From Candidatus Melainabacteria bacterium (GTDB taxonomy: Bacteria > Cyanobacteriota > Vampirovibrionia > Obscuribacterales > Obscuribacteraceae), in assembly GCA_003153555.1 (NCBI GenBank), contig PLZS01000089.1, positions 6,173 to 52,121 on the forward strand: a DNA stretch of 45,949 bases, in the 5' to 3' direction. This document shows, piece by piece, positions 14,409 to 23,118 of this stretch (position 1 is its first letter; every line of letters begins with the position of its first letter). The notes below the pieces were generated by a model. That model was not told where the DNA came from and searched no databases. It saw nothing but the letters and a program-made list of their open reading frames with translations. Position numbers and translations under genes: made by a program.

Positions 14409-15209
14409 TTGGCAGAAGAGCGGTCGATTGAGCAATGTTTTCATGTCCTTGGCTTAGAACCAGGTGCAACTCTAGCTGACGTTAAAGAGGCGCATCGCTT
14501 TCTAGTGCAGACTTTCCATGAGGATAAATATCCCATTGGCGGCATGCGTGACAAAGCCAAAGAGAAGATGATCGCAATTAACGATGCGTATGACAGGCTG
14601 CAGAAATTCTTCGCTGAGCACCCCGATGGCATACCAGAAGGCGGGTGGCAAAAACAGGGCTCCCAGGACACGACATCGACCGATGCTGGCGATATGGACT
14701 GGCAGGCTTGGCAAAATCAGCAGACCTCTGGAGCTGATAGCGAAGTCAGACAATGGCAAGAACAAGAGAAAGCTCGTCGAGAGTCTCTAAAGTTGGAAGA
14801 AGCAAAAACTCAGCGCAAGGGCATCGCTAATTTTAGTTTGATTGGTGCTTGGCTGGTTCTCGCTGTTATGTGGATGGGGCACGGTTGCACGGGCTCAGAG
14901 CATCAATATTCAGATGGCGCAATGGTCACTTTCATGCGCCAGGCCTACGAATACAAAAGAAGAATGGGAATGGCTACTCAAGAAGATGCTGACCGGTTGA
15001 GAGAGGCTACTGACCAATGGAATAAGGACGCCGAAAAGAACAACGGCAGCATGATCGTCTTGTACGTTATGCTGGCGGGTCTGATTTACGTGACGCTATT
15101 TAAAAGACCCAACAACTACATCAAGACCTGGATTGACACAGGTAAGTTTGAAGCTACCTATACCGAGAAAAAGGAAAAAGAGAAAGCTAAGCCTGAGGTG
15201 AAGGCGTGA
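14409..15209 (+). CDS. DnaJ-like domain membrane protein
   Basis: 266 residues from a TTG start with GGAGGGA 8 nt upstream. Residues 5-75 look like a J domain (CFHVLGLEPGATLADVKEAHRFLVQTFHEDKYP, then INDAYDRLQKFF). The HPD tripeptide needed to stimulate DnaK is HED here, so it is probably a scaffold rather than a co-chaperone. A charged helix leads to two transmembrane segments, FSLIGAWLVLAVMWM at about 140-155 and MIVLYVMLAGLIYVTLF at about 215-235. It lies 14 nt after the coupling-protein gene and overlaps the next gene by 4 nt. Confidence 0.7.
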   Translation: MAEERSIEQCFHVLGLEPGATLADVKEAHRFLVQTFHEDKYPIGGMRDKAKEKMIAINDAYDRLQKFFAEHPDGIPEGGWQKQGSQDTTSTDAGDMDWQAWQNQQTSGADSEVRQWQEQEKARRESLKLEEAKTQRKGIANFSLIGAWLVLAVMWMGHGCTGSEHQYSDGAMVTFMRQAYEYKRRMGMATQEDADRLREATDQWNKDAEKNNGSMIVLYVMLAGLIYVTLFKRPNNYIKTWIDTGKFEATYTEKKEKEKAKPEVKA

Positions 15210-15766
15210 CCATTCCGACGAATTGGAAGATCCAGGCTGCCGCCTTTGTTATCGCCATTTGCGCCATGACTTTGCTGCACAACCCGCTTTCGTTTTTATG
15301 TGGCAGTCCAGGCGGTGGATTGATTGGTGCGCTCATAGCCGGTGTTGGCATCTTTGCATTTATTTGTCTCAGAGCTCAAGGGTCTGCTATGGAGCACTTC
15401 CATCCACCGTCCGCGCTTTATGAGTTGTCGACAATAAAAGCGCTGGCGGCAATAAAAAACGGATTGACAACAAAGTATTTTGGTGAACGCTACTGGCGTT
15501 TCGAAAATTTAGAACCGGAGGAAGGGACTGCATTTTTTGTCTGCAAGTATATGGAGAAAAAATCAGAGAAAGACCCAATGCAAGAGAGAACAATACTTCT
15601 GCATGTCAAAGTGGAGCGCGTAAAAAATGCTGCTAGCGTACGCTTAGAGTATGAGGCAGTATCAGCAGGAGTGTTGGAGAAGGTCGCCCCGGCTGAATTT
15701 TGCAAAGAGACAACCGAATATCTAGAGCAGCAGCTCAATGCTGCTGTGGAAAAAATGAAGACGTGA
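15206..15766 (+). CDS. Small membrane protein of the mobilization operon
   Basis: 186 residues from GTG 15206, which overlaps the previous stop (GTGA). Two transmembrane segments near the N-terminus (AAAFVIAICAMTLLHNPL and GLIGALIAGVGIFAFICL) are followed by a soluble domain of ~120 residues with alternating strands (YWRFENLEPEEGTAFFVCKYM, RTILLHVKVERV, SVRLEYEAVS). No family is recognised. Translational coupling to the DnaJ-like gene suggests the two work together, perhaps as a membrane platform for the unanchored coupling ATPase. Confidence 0.7.
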   Translation: MTIPTNWKIQAAAFVIAICAMTLLHNPLSFLCGSPGGGLIGALIAGVGIFAFICLRAQGSAMEHFHPPSALYELSTIKALAAIKNGLTTKYFGERYWRFENLEPEEGTAFFVCKYMEKKSEKDPMQERTILLHVKVERVKNAASVRLEYEAVSAGVLEKVAPAEFCKETTEYLEQQLNAAVEKMKT

Positions 15767-15803
15767 GCATCGATAAAAAAACTAAGACAAAGGAGCATCT
15801 TGC

Positions 15804-16439
15804 ATGAAGACTAGTGTCGCTACAGCTGCCGCGATAATAATCGGAATGGCGTCATTTACGCCGGCCATGGCGCAGAAATTTGACCCCAAAAATCCGCCGG
15901 CGCCCGGTGCTGATTTAGGTGGCATCATGGCTGGTTCAGAGCTGCAAAGCTTTGACGACAAATATACGAGCATGAAGAAGTTTTGGGGAGACGATGTCGT
16001 TAGCCAAGCTTTCGACAATGCCACGAACAATACAGGATCTTTTGTGAGCAGGATGGCCGCCAAGTATGGTTTGGTTCAACCAGGTGGGTCGAATTGGCAG
16101 ACACAGCTGAGAGAAGCCGTACAGGCAGCCCAGCGCGGAGACTGGGGGCAAGTGATAACGAGTTGCACAGCAACAGTTTCTGGCAACCCTAATGCCCTTG
16201 ATGCTTACCTATTGCGCTCTGCGGCATACAACAAGCTCAATCAAAATGATGCTGCCTTGGCTGATGTAAAGACGATCTACCAAATACGAAAAGAGGCAAG
16301 GGCGACATTGGCTCAAACCGGTAAATATCCACCTGGCGGATCTGCGGATTTTGTTTTGACCGGGACCGCAAGTTCCTCAAGTGGTATGCACACCGGACTG
16401 CAAGACCTGCAAGACAAGCTGAACAAGCTCAGTCACTAA
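15804..16439 (+). CDS. Secreted TPR-like protein
   Basis: 211 residues. The signal peptide is MKTSVATAAAIIIGMASFTP followed by AMA, with cleavage before QKFDP. Residues about 100-165 form a TPR-like helical pair (LREAVQAAQRGDWGQVITSC, ALDAYLLRSAAYNKLNQNDAALADV). AAAGGAG lies 10 nt upstream of ATG. Being last in the mobilization operon and exported, it may be an envelope component; the role is not known. Confidence 0.75.
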   Translation: MKTSVATAAAIIIGMASFTPAMAQKFDPKNPPAPGADLGGIMAGSELQSFDDKYTSMKKFWGDDVVSQAFDNATNNTGSFVSRMAAKYGLVQPGGSNWQTQLREAVQAAQRGDWGQVITSCTATVSGNPNALDAYLLRSAAYNKLNQNDAALADVKTIYQIRKEARATLAQTGKYPPGGSADFVLTGTASSSSGMHTGLQDLQDKLNKLSH

Positions 16440-16939
16440 AATGCATTTGCTGTCTACTAGGTTAGGAGAACAAAGTGTCGATAGCATCGTTCTTTTTTTG
16501 TACGATATTTGAGTCGCTTGCAAAGCCGTTCTTGATACCTTGAAATCTAAACAAAATTCTATGGAAGCGCTGTGCAATTGTCTGGATCGTGTAACGTCGT
16601 TGCGCTTCATATAGCGCAACGCATGCGGTTTTCAGGGCCACGGACTGATTTACGTGTCAGCTCAAAAGCTAGCGCGGATAAAAGAGGCAGCTGTTTTTGT
16701 AATGTTAGCGCGAGCATGGAGCAATTTTTCAAATTCCCCCTTTCATGACAAAGGCAAGACTTTTGCAGCTTTGGTTGCATACCAATTCGTGTATGCAAAC
16801 CTGTTTCTATGCGCAGATAAGAGGTTCGATTCGTCGTCATCAGTCGGGTTCAATACATAGCTGGCTGCACTCTGTACGAATCGATTCGGAACCCTGTAGC
16901 CATCTGCGACATAGGTTGGTCAATGTTGCGTGACGCAAG
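16440..16939. other. Intergenic region, one hairpin, no gene
   Basis: Nothing coding is supported. GTTGCGC (16599-16605) and GCGCAAC (16614-16620) form a perfect 7-bp hairpin without a T tract. Confidence 0.4.
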
Positions 16940-17419
16940 ATCACCGTATGTAGTACTAACTAAAAATGCTCAAGCTTAATGTCACACGGATCCAACACGT
17001 GTTGTCTGCAATACATTTCTCAAACCTGCAAAGTGCTACTTGGCGGGAGTTCACGCGAATCAATAATTAAGAAATTACGCGTGGCATCACCAGACAATCT
17101 GAACCCGGTTCTTGAGGTAACAAGGGTTCGATGTTTGCTTCGTCTTCCCTGATTCTCGCGCGAGATCACCGTATGCAGTACTAACTAAAAATGCTCAAGC
17201 TCAATGTCACACGGATCCAACACGTGTTGTCTACAATACATTTCTCAAACCTGTAAACTACCACTTGGCGGGAGTTCACGCGAATCAATAATGAAGAAAT
17301 TGTGCGTGAGCATCGCCAGATAATCTCAACCCGTTCTTAAAGATAACAAGGGTGCCATGCTTGCTTCGTCTTCCCTGTCCTCGCGCGAGAATCACCGTAT
17401 GTAGTACTAACTAAAAATG
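16940..17419 (+). repeat. Two and a fraction tandem ~225-bp repeats
   Basis: Units start with ATCACCGTATG at 16940, 17165 and 17391. The first two are full length; the third stops after ~29 nt, exactly where the truncated transposase frame begins (17415-17419). Each full unit contains the 12-bp palindrome CAACACGTGTTG and the block GGCGGGAGTTCACGCGAATC. ACCGTATGT appears again immediately after the transposase stop codon (18971). The unit may be the non-coding end of a transposable element. Confidence 0.85.
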
Positions 17420-18971
17420 GCAAGAGAAAGAGGATTGGGAAGCGAAGCGTGATGAGTATCTGCAAAGAGCAGATCTGGACAAGTTTTCGGATTGCTCGCA
17501 GACTCTTCAGGCGCTGGAGCTGCTCGTTGATAGCAGCTATCAAGAAGTCAATGAAAGCCTGAACGCCAGCAAGAATCCATTCTTGAAGCTTCGTAAGAAT
17601 GGCACATTCCATGTGAGTACGCCAAAGCTGGACGAGGTTGAAAGCCTTCCACTGAGCGCTATTTTCCCGGAGCGAAAGTACATTTCCCTGCTTGAGACTC
17701 TTGCCACTGTGTCCCTGGCCAGCGATTTCCTTGGCGAGTTTGAACACTGGCAGGCAAAACCCCGTCTTAAAAAACCACATCCGAAGGTGTTTTTTGCTGG
17801 CATCATCGGCTATGGCTGCGATATTGGGCACCGGAAGCTGGCTCAAATTTCTAAGCAAATCAACGAGAACGAACTTGAAACGACAGTCAACTGGTACTTT
17901 TCACTCGCCAATGTCCAGGGTGCTAATGATCGAATTCTGCAACTGATGGACCGCATGAGCTTGCCAAACTTATACAGACAGCAGCCTGATGTGCTCCATA
18001 CATCCAGCGATGGTCAAAAGTTTGAGGTGGCAGTTGACTCATTGAACGCCAATTACTCGTTCAAGTATTTGGGCAAAGATAAGGGTGTGAGCGTCGTCAC
18101 CTTTATTGATATGCGGCATCTGCTCTGGCATTCAACGGTGATAAGTTCGGCCGAGCGTGAAGCGGCCTATGTGATTGACGGCCTAATGCACAACGATGTC
18201 GTGAAGAGCGACATTCATTCAACCGACACCCACGGCTATTCTGAGGTCATCTTCGCTTCTACATTTCTGTTGGGATTTACCTTTGCGCCTAGAATCAAAG
18301 GACTCGGACGCCAAACCCTATATTCCTTCAAAAGCCGCAAGCATTACGAGCAGATGGGATACACGATTTTGCCAAGCCGATACATCAATTCAACATCGAT
18401 CGAACAGCAGTGGGATGAGATCCTGCGCTTTATCGCGACAATTCGGCTAAAAGTAACGACTGCTTCTCAGCTATTTAAGCGCCTGAACTCATACTCCAAG
18501 CAACATCCGCTCTATCAAGCGCTGAAGGAATTCGGCAAAATTCCGAAGACTCTCTTTGTTCTTCGATATATCAACGACCCGGCCTTCCGTCAGTCCATAG
18601 AGAAACAGCTCAACAAGGTCGAGGGTTCGCAGAAATTCTCGAAAGCTATCTCCTTTGGGCATAACCATGAATTCATACAAAGTGAAAAAGAAGACCAGGA
18701 AATTGCCGAAGGCTGTCGCCGCCTAATCAAGAATTCAATAATTTGCTGGAACTATCTGTATCTGGCTCAACAGCTTGCCTCTTTCAATGATGCTGAGCAA
18801 AAAACGGAATTGCTCAACGCTTTGCGCAACGGCTCGATAGCAACGTGGAGGCACTTCAATCTGCACGGAGAATTTGATTTTTCGGATGAGCGAATGCAGG
18901 ATTCGATCGGGCTGGCTTCTCCCAAAATTTTGGCACTGGTGAAGTCTCAAAATTGGGAAGTGCAAAACTGA
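17415..18971 (+). pseudogene. Tn3-family transposase, 5'-truncated
   Basis: The frame is open from just after TAA at 17412-17414 and has no ATG; it begins inside the protein with WQEKEDWEAKRDEYLQRADL. About 518 codons remain of roughly 1000 in Tn3-type TnpA. The catalytic core is visible: SDGQKFEVAVDSL (first Asp), SDIHSTDTHGY (second Asp), EQQWDEILRF (Glu), then the family end region LFVLRYINDPAFRQSIEKQL, ISFGHNHEF and WRHFNLHGEFDF. The N-terminal inverted-repeat-binding half is gone, replaced by the tandem repeats at 16940, so it is surely inactive. No resolvase gene or intact 38-bp end was found nearby. Confidence 0.85.
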
Positions 18972-20411
18972 CCGTATGTTTCATCAGTTCAGCTTATGAC
19001 AAAATTCCTATGAGACTTTTTGTACCTTCGTTTAAACGCACCCTATCTACTGCAAATCTAAAGCAATTACTATGAGTGGACTGCGCTACTGAACTCGAAA
19101 TGTAAAACGGCGTGGTTTATAAAACGCAATGCTAGCCTAGTGTCCGTGACTGCTGCCTGATTTTAGTTGCACCGTAAAGTTAACATGGAGCTGGCAGTCA
19201 TCAGTTTTACTTGGCTGAAGCGGCATTCGAACATAACCAGTCTATGTTCGGCCCTAGAAGCTCTATGCTGATGAACCAGCTTGTTAGTACGAACAGTTCA
19301 GAGTGTCTGAAACGGGAATGAACTGGCGAGAATGGGTTAGACCTTCGATAAAGTAATATGCCGAAGCTAAATCACCATATCTAGTGCTGTACAAAATGAC
19401 TGTTTGAAAACAAGGCAATTTCTCCCAAGAGAAACGTTGAAAACCCTATCAGAAAGGCGTTTTGTGATAGCGTCGAGATTTGCAGATATTTTTTTTGGAA
19501 TTGGCTTCATAATTTCTTTCGAACACCTAGCGCTACTCGATCATCGTTCCTCCAAGCTTGGAGTCAACTGGCCTGCGTAGCGCATGTTCACTAGCTTTTG
19601 ACAGCATGAATCTCAATTCTGGTGCAAATTCATCATCATCTTTTCACCGGATGTGGTAACATTACTTTCTGAAGTTTTTCTTTCAAATGTGTCACTTGGA
19701 GCCACTTTTGATGACACAGCGCTAGCGGCGCCAGCTGGATTTTAAGTGATGAATTATTCATACTCGTTGCGGCAATTGAATAAACAGTTACCCCTAAAAA
19801 CCCGCTGAAATAGCCAGACTTGACAAGTCTTGGTATTGCACGTGGTATCACTGATTAAGGACTGATTTTAGTGTCCGATTTCGAAGTGATTTAAAGTGAC
19901 TTCCGTAAAGTCCTTGTTGCATCAACTTTTCGAATAGTCTGTCGAGCAATCTAATTAGTTGTTTTGTTAGGGTACAGACATCCTTTTTAATTCACATTTC
20001 CCCGAACAACCAAACAACCACCCAACTATCAATCCCCCATCCAATCAGCACTTCCACCCTTATGCTCTCGACATATGATTTTCTAATACGCTCAAAAATT
20101 CAAATCCACCTGCTAACAACAACACTCCAATCATTAGCAAAAGCACACCTACATCTTTGACTCGCTCACGCTTGAAAACCATCCGCTTTGCCAACCTATC
20201 TGAAGCTGAGCTTATCTTCCGCAAACACCTTTGGTCACCATTCCATCAATTCAACTGTTCAATCTTGAGCAACTGCGTTTTTATGGTTTGTCCAAAGTAG
20301 CGTTCGCATTTACTGTTCCACCCCAATGTCAGCTGTTCTATCCAATCATCATCTGTTCTAAGCGCCCTGGTAACATCAAAAAGTCATACAAGCGCTCAAG
20401 CAACAAATGAC
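18972..20411. other. 1.4-kb region without a supported gene
   Basis: Both strands are cut by frequent stops. A 71-codon minus-strand frame at 19636-19851 (GTG start, no RBS) looks accidental. The stretch 19990-20400 is C-rich and G-poor on the plus strand. Decayed transposon flank is likely. Confidence 0.4.
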
Positions 20412-20466
20412 GAAAGCTAACAGCCCGTCTGGTTCTAGATTCCTCATATTAGAATCAACCTGAACC
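20412..20466 (+). repeat. Leader-module hairpin, copy 1
   Basis: 55-bp block almost identical to 22755-22809. It folds as GGTTC-GATTC-loop-GAATC-GAACC with an internal loop. The terminal 9 nt differ between copies while both stem segments are kept. Confidence 0.7.
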
Positions 20467-20506
20467 AAAAGCTTTCTCTAACAATCGCAATCATAAGGAT
20501 TCAACA

Positions 20507-20563
20507 ATGCGCAGACGCTTGCGTTACCGTTGTCGCGACCCGCCCAGGCCAGTCGATAACTAG
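20507..20563 (+). CDS. Arg-rich leader peptide, copy 1 (18 aa)
   Basis: ATG 20507 with AAGGA 8 nt upstream; reads MRRRLRYRCRDPPRPVDN and stops at TAG 20561. The same first 14 residues but for one substitution recur at 22850, with the nucleotide differences largely synonymous (TTG/CTG Leu, AGG/CGG Arg). That pattern suggests it is translated. Hairpins and then an exported-protein gene follow, as in leader-peptide attenuation. It may also be part of an RNA fold (CGCAG-ACGC-YTGCG). Confidence 0.45.
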   Translation: MRRRLRYRCRDPPRPVDN

Positions 20564-20604
20564 TTTATTTTTCTTGCTTGCCTCTAAGCCGACAAGCCTT
20601 CCAC

Positions 20605-20651
20605 CCTGGCTCACAGCCAGGTTCTTCTGTTTTGGATCACTTCCGATCCAA
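20605..20651 (+). terminator. Attenuator-like hairpins between leader peptide and zincin gene
   Basis: CCTGGCT-CAC-AGCCAGG (20605-20621) is followed by a T-rich run TTCTTCTGTTTT. Then comes TTGGATC-ACTTCC-GATCCAA (20632-20651), 29 nt before the first possible ATG of the zincin gene. The first hairpin looks like an intrinsic terminator in the leader. Confidence 0.5.
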
Positions 20652-20752
20652 GACAACCAATCAATAGAAAAGGAAACACCATGAGAAATCTTCTCTCTAG
20701 CTTCGCGTCTGCATTGCGGACAACTCACATCCATCAACCAAAGGACAAACAA

Positions 20753-21652
20753 ATGAAACGATCAATATTCTCCGGGCTCCTGCTTGCCGCAGCAACCTTC
20801 ATAGGACTGGCTGCTACACCTGCCTTCGCTTCTTATACCGAGACCACCATCATCCACAATGGTGTTACTTGTTATCGGCATACCAGCGGGACTTTCTCTG
20901 ACGGTGTTTATCCCGGACGGGGCAATTACTACTACTGTGGACTCCAAGTCGACCATGAAGGTCCAGCCTGGATCACTGCTCAAAACATTGCCAGCGCATA
21001 TCCGAACAGCATCGGAACGAATTACCTACCAACCACACCGCCGGGTTTGTTTCCTAATGTACCGGTCGGCTATTATGTTTTTTCTAACTGTCTGGCTGAG
21101 CTAAAATGGAACAGCACGACAAATCCGACAGATGCACAACTTCGTGCTTGGTATTCTGCATCACAAGGTGAAGCTGGCGTTACTGACATACCGACTCACT
21201 CAGTGATCATCTATGAGTACGCGTGCCAAGGAACCTATCCCAACACAGTTATCAACCCTTCGGTCCGCAACACTACTGCCCATGAAACAGGTCATGCTTT
21301 CGACTCGCTTTATGGTACTCCTAGCAAGAACAGTACCTACTTCGATCACCTCGCGAACTACGACAAAGCTTACATGGCGGCACACGACCCGAACTATTCG
21401 GCAGACATGACCAGCTACGGCTATTACTTGACTAAGAGTCCAACCAAGTTTTGGGCTGAACTTTTTGCCGGTCAGATGGATTCCGTGACCCAAGGCGCCG
21501 GACCTGCTCCAATCTCACCAATTCCAGTTCTACAGAACTACTGGAAATGTACGGCCTTCTTCCTTCAGGGATATTTAGCCCTGGGCGCGGAACCGACATG
21601 GGCGTGGATCTCTACCAATGGCGGCTCTGCATCGGGATGTCCCCACACTTAA
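20753..21652 (+). CDS. Secreted zincin-like metallopeptidase
   Basis: 299 residues from ATG 20753 (AAAGGA 7 nt upstream), giving a standard signal peptide MKRSIFSGLLLAAATFIGLA with cleavage after AFA. An in-frame ATG at 20681 also has a good RBS (AAAAGGA) and would add 24 residues. HETGHAFDSLYG at 177-188 gives two His and the catalytic Glu; KFWAELFA with Glu236 is the likely third ligand. The mature protein has several Cys that could form disulfides. The motif arrangement resembles that of the cytoplasmic zincin at 828-2150, though overall sequence does not. It probably acts outside the cell; the substrate is unknown. Confidence 0.75.
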   Translation: MKRSIFSGLLLAAATFIGLAATPAFASYTETTIIHNGVTCYRHTSGTFSDGVYPGRGNYYYCGLQVDHEGPAWITAQNIASAYPNSIGTNYLPTTPPGLFPNVPVGYYVFSNCLAELKWNSTTNPTDAQLRAWYSASQGEAGVTDIPTHSVIIYEYACQGTYPNTVINPSVRNTTAHETGHAFDSLYGTPSKNSTYFDHLANYDKAYMAAHDPNYSADMTSYGYYLTKSPTKFWAELFAGQMDSVTQGAGPAPISPIPVLQNYWKCTAFFLQGYLALGAEPTWAWISTNGGSASGCPHT

Positions 21653-21664
21653 GTAACTGATTTG

Positions 21665-21692
21665 CAAGAGGGCGGATTCTGCCGCCCTCTTG
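21665..21692. terminator. Terminator between convergent genes
   Basis: CAAGAGGGCGG and CCGCCCTCTTG form a perfect 11-bp stem with a 6-nt loop. It lies 13 nt after the zincin stop codon and 16 nt from the end of the convergent gene, and would serve the plus-strand gene and perhaps both. Confidence 0.8.
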
Positions 21693-21707
21693 TTCTACAA
21701 CTGTGTT

Positions 21708-22529
21708 CTACAACTCGAAAAGTTGAGAGTACTTGCTGTTCAGTTTTTGTTCTTCGTCCAGTATTTCCTTTTTAGTTGCATCTTTATGCTCTTTTTCAAA
21801 CTTTGCCCAGTCGATATAGCGAGCGAGAACTTCATCTTTTAGAACGAACTTGGCAAAAGTGTGGTCAGTGCTTTTCTCAAGCGCTGAATCAAAAAGTTCT
21901 TTTTTTAGAGCTTTGACATTGTCGACTGTGTCAATCTCTTCAGCCTTAAATACACCAGGATAGAAGTATAAAACAGATCGTGGAATCGACCTGGTTAATA
22001 GCACTTTGCCCAACAACCTTGGATGAGCCTTGAAGTAAGTATTTACAAGATCGAAATTAGTAGTCGATATTACATTGTTGGACATTGTTACTTTGCCAAC
22101 AACGTAGTCTCCATAAAATGCATATTCGTTATTCCAAGCATTAGACGTCAGAGGGGGATCAAACGGCATGCTACTCAAAATTGAGTCTACACAAGCAAAA
22201 TCTGATTCCAATACTCCTGTTGAGTGGGAGAAAACTATTTGCTGCGGATTCACCTCGCCAGTCTTATTTATAAAAACCGTAACTAGGGCAGGCTGATTGG
22301 CAAACTTAGGATAGGCCAGCAGGGAGTTATTCAGTCTGCTATTAATTGCTAATTGGTATGGAGGCAAGTCGACTTTGCCCAATGGTTTAGTAGGGATCAC
22401 TGGCGCCGGTGGCACCGATGCATCTTGTTCGATAATGATTGGATTTCCAATTAACCCCTGCGCCGAAGCTTTGTTCGATCCAACTAAACACAAAGCAACA
22501 ACCACCATCAATTTCAGCATCAATTTCAT
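21708..22529 (-). CDS. Exported protein with TonB-C-like domain
   Basis: 273 residues. The signal peptide MKLMLKLMVVVALCLVGSNK is followed by ASAQ. A Pro-rich linker leads to a TonB C-terminal-like fold at about residues 55-125 (YQLAINSRLNNSLLAYPKF, ALVTVFINKTGEVNPQQIVF, SHSTGVLESDFACVDSILSS, MPFDPPL). Such domains in exported proteins without an energising transmembrane N-terminus probably bind peptidoglycan or envelope partners. The C-terminal ~100 residues are charged and helical and not recognised. Confidence 0.72.
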   Translation of the reverse strand: MKLMLKLMVVVALCLVGSNKASAQGLIGNPIIIEQDASVPPAPVIPTKPLGKVDLPPYQLAINSRLNNSLLAYPKFANQPALVTVFINKTGEVNPQQIVFSHSTGVLESDFACVDSILSSMPFDPPLTSNAWNNEYAFYGDYVVGKVTMSNNVISTTNFDLVNTYFKAHPRLLGKVLLTRSIPRSVLYFYPGVFKAEEIDTVDNVKALKKELFDSALEKSTDHTFAKFVLKDEVLARYIDWAKFEKEHKDATKKEILDEEQKLNSKYSQLFEL

Positions 22530-22640
22530 TAGTTCTCCCCAGTCTCGTTCAACCTGACAAAAAGAACGTGCCCAGAGAATCAGACAGGATAAACGTGTCC
22601 ATTTAGTAGCATCCCTACTGAAAGCGCAATTTCCTGTTAC

Positions 22641-22669
22641 TTGCCACGCTTTTTGTCTTAGCGTGGCAA
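22641..22669. repeat. Perfect 10-bp inverted repeat
   Basis: TTGCCACGCT and AGCGTGGCAA enclose 9 nt. Each arm is flanked by a copy of GCAATTTCCT, so a direct and an inverted repeat are combined. It could be a terminator or a REP-like element. Confidence 0.55.
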
Positions 22670-22754
22670 TTTCCTAATACGTGCCAGAATCTCGCCCGAA
22701 AATTCATCTGATGTTTTTGACGTTTTAAATTCTTTGGCTACTTCAACCAATGGT

Positions 22755-22809
22755 GAAAGCTGACAACCCGTCCGGTTCTAGATTCCTCTTATCTGAATCA
22801 ACCTGAACC
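22755..22809 (+). repeat. Leader-module hairpin, copy 2
   Basis: Matches 20412-20466 apart from a handful of positions, mostly in the loop. The same GGTTC-GATTC/GAATC-GAACC stem segments are present. The module precedes the beta-helix protein gene. Confidence 0.7.
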
Positions 22810-22849
22810 AGCAACTCTGTCAAACAAACGCAAATGAAAAGAGCACACC

Positions 22850-22930
22850 ATGCGCAGACGCCTGCGTTGTCGTTGTCGCGACCCGCCCCGGTCAGTAACA
22901 AGTCTGTTTTTCTTGCCTGCCTCTATGTAA
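22850..22930 (+). CDS. Arg-rich leader peptide, copy 2 (26 aa)
   Basis: Reads MRRRLRCRCRDPPRSVTSLF, then FLPASM and TAA. The first 14 residues equal copy 1 except Tyr7 to Cys. The RBS (AAGAG) is weaker than in copy 1. The gene for the surface protein starts 188 nt further on. Confidence 0.4.
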   Translation: MRRRLRCRCRDPPRSVTSLFFLPASM

Positions 22931-23045
22931 CGTGGCTCTCGGCCAGGTTCTTAGCATATAGCTGATTTCGAATGAAACGTTCGAATCGGCTTTATATGCA
23001 GCAAGTCTCCAATTTCGAAGGCTGTCGAAAGGCAGCCTTTGCGCC
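22931..23045 (+). promoter_or_regulatory. Hairpin series after leader peptide 2
   Basis: Three folds in a row: TGGCT-CTC-GGCCA (weaker counterpart of the attenuator-like hairpin of copy 1); a long imperfect hairpin 22954-22999 with outer arms GCATATA/TATATGC and inner TTTCGAA/TTCGAA; and AAGGCTG/CAGCCTT (23018-23039). Confidence 0.45.
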
Positions 23046-23118
23046 AGCATTCGCGGGCAAAAGACAAATCCATCAAGTCAATTTCGGATGAACATCCGGC
23101 AAAATCAAAGGAAACAAC

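Noticed and set aside
16800..16860. GGTTCGATTC as a possible tRNA T-arm
   Set aside because: No acceptor stem, anticodon arm or D arm can be built around it.
19636..19851. 71-codon minus-strand ORF
   Set aside because: GTG start without RBS, no similarity, located in a stop-rich decayed region.
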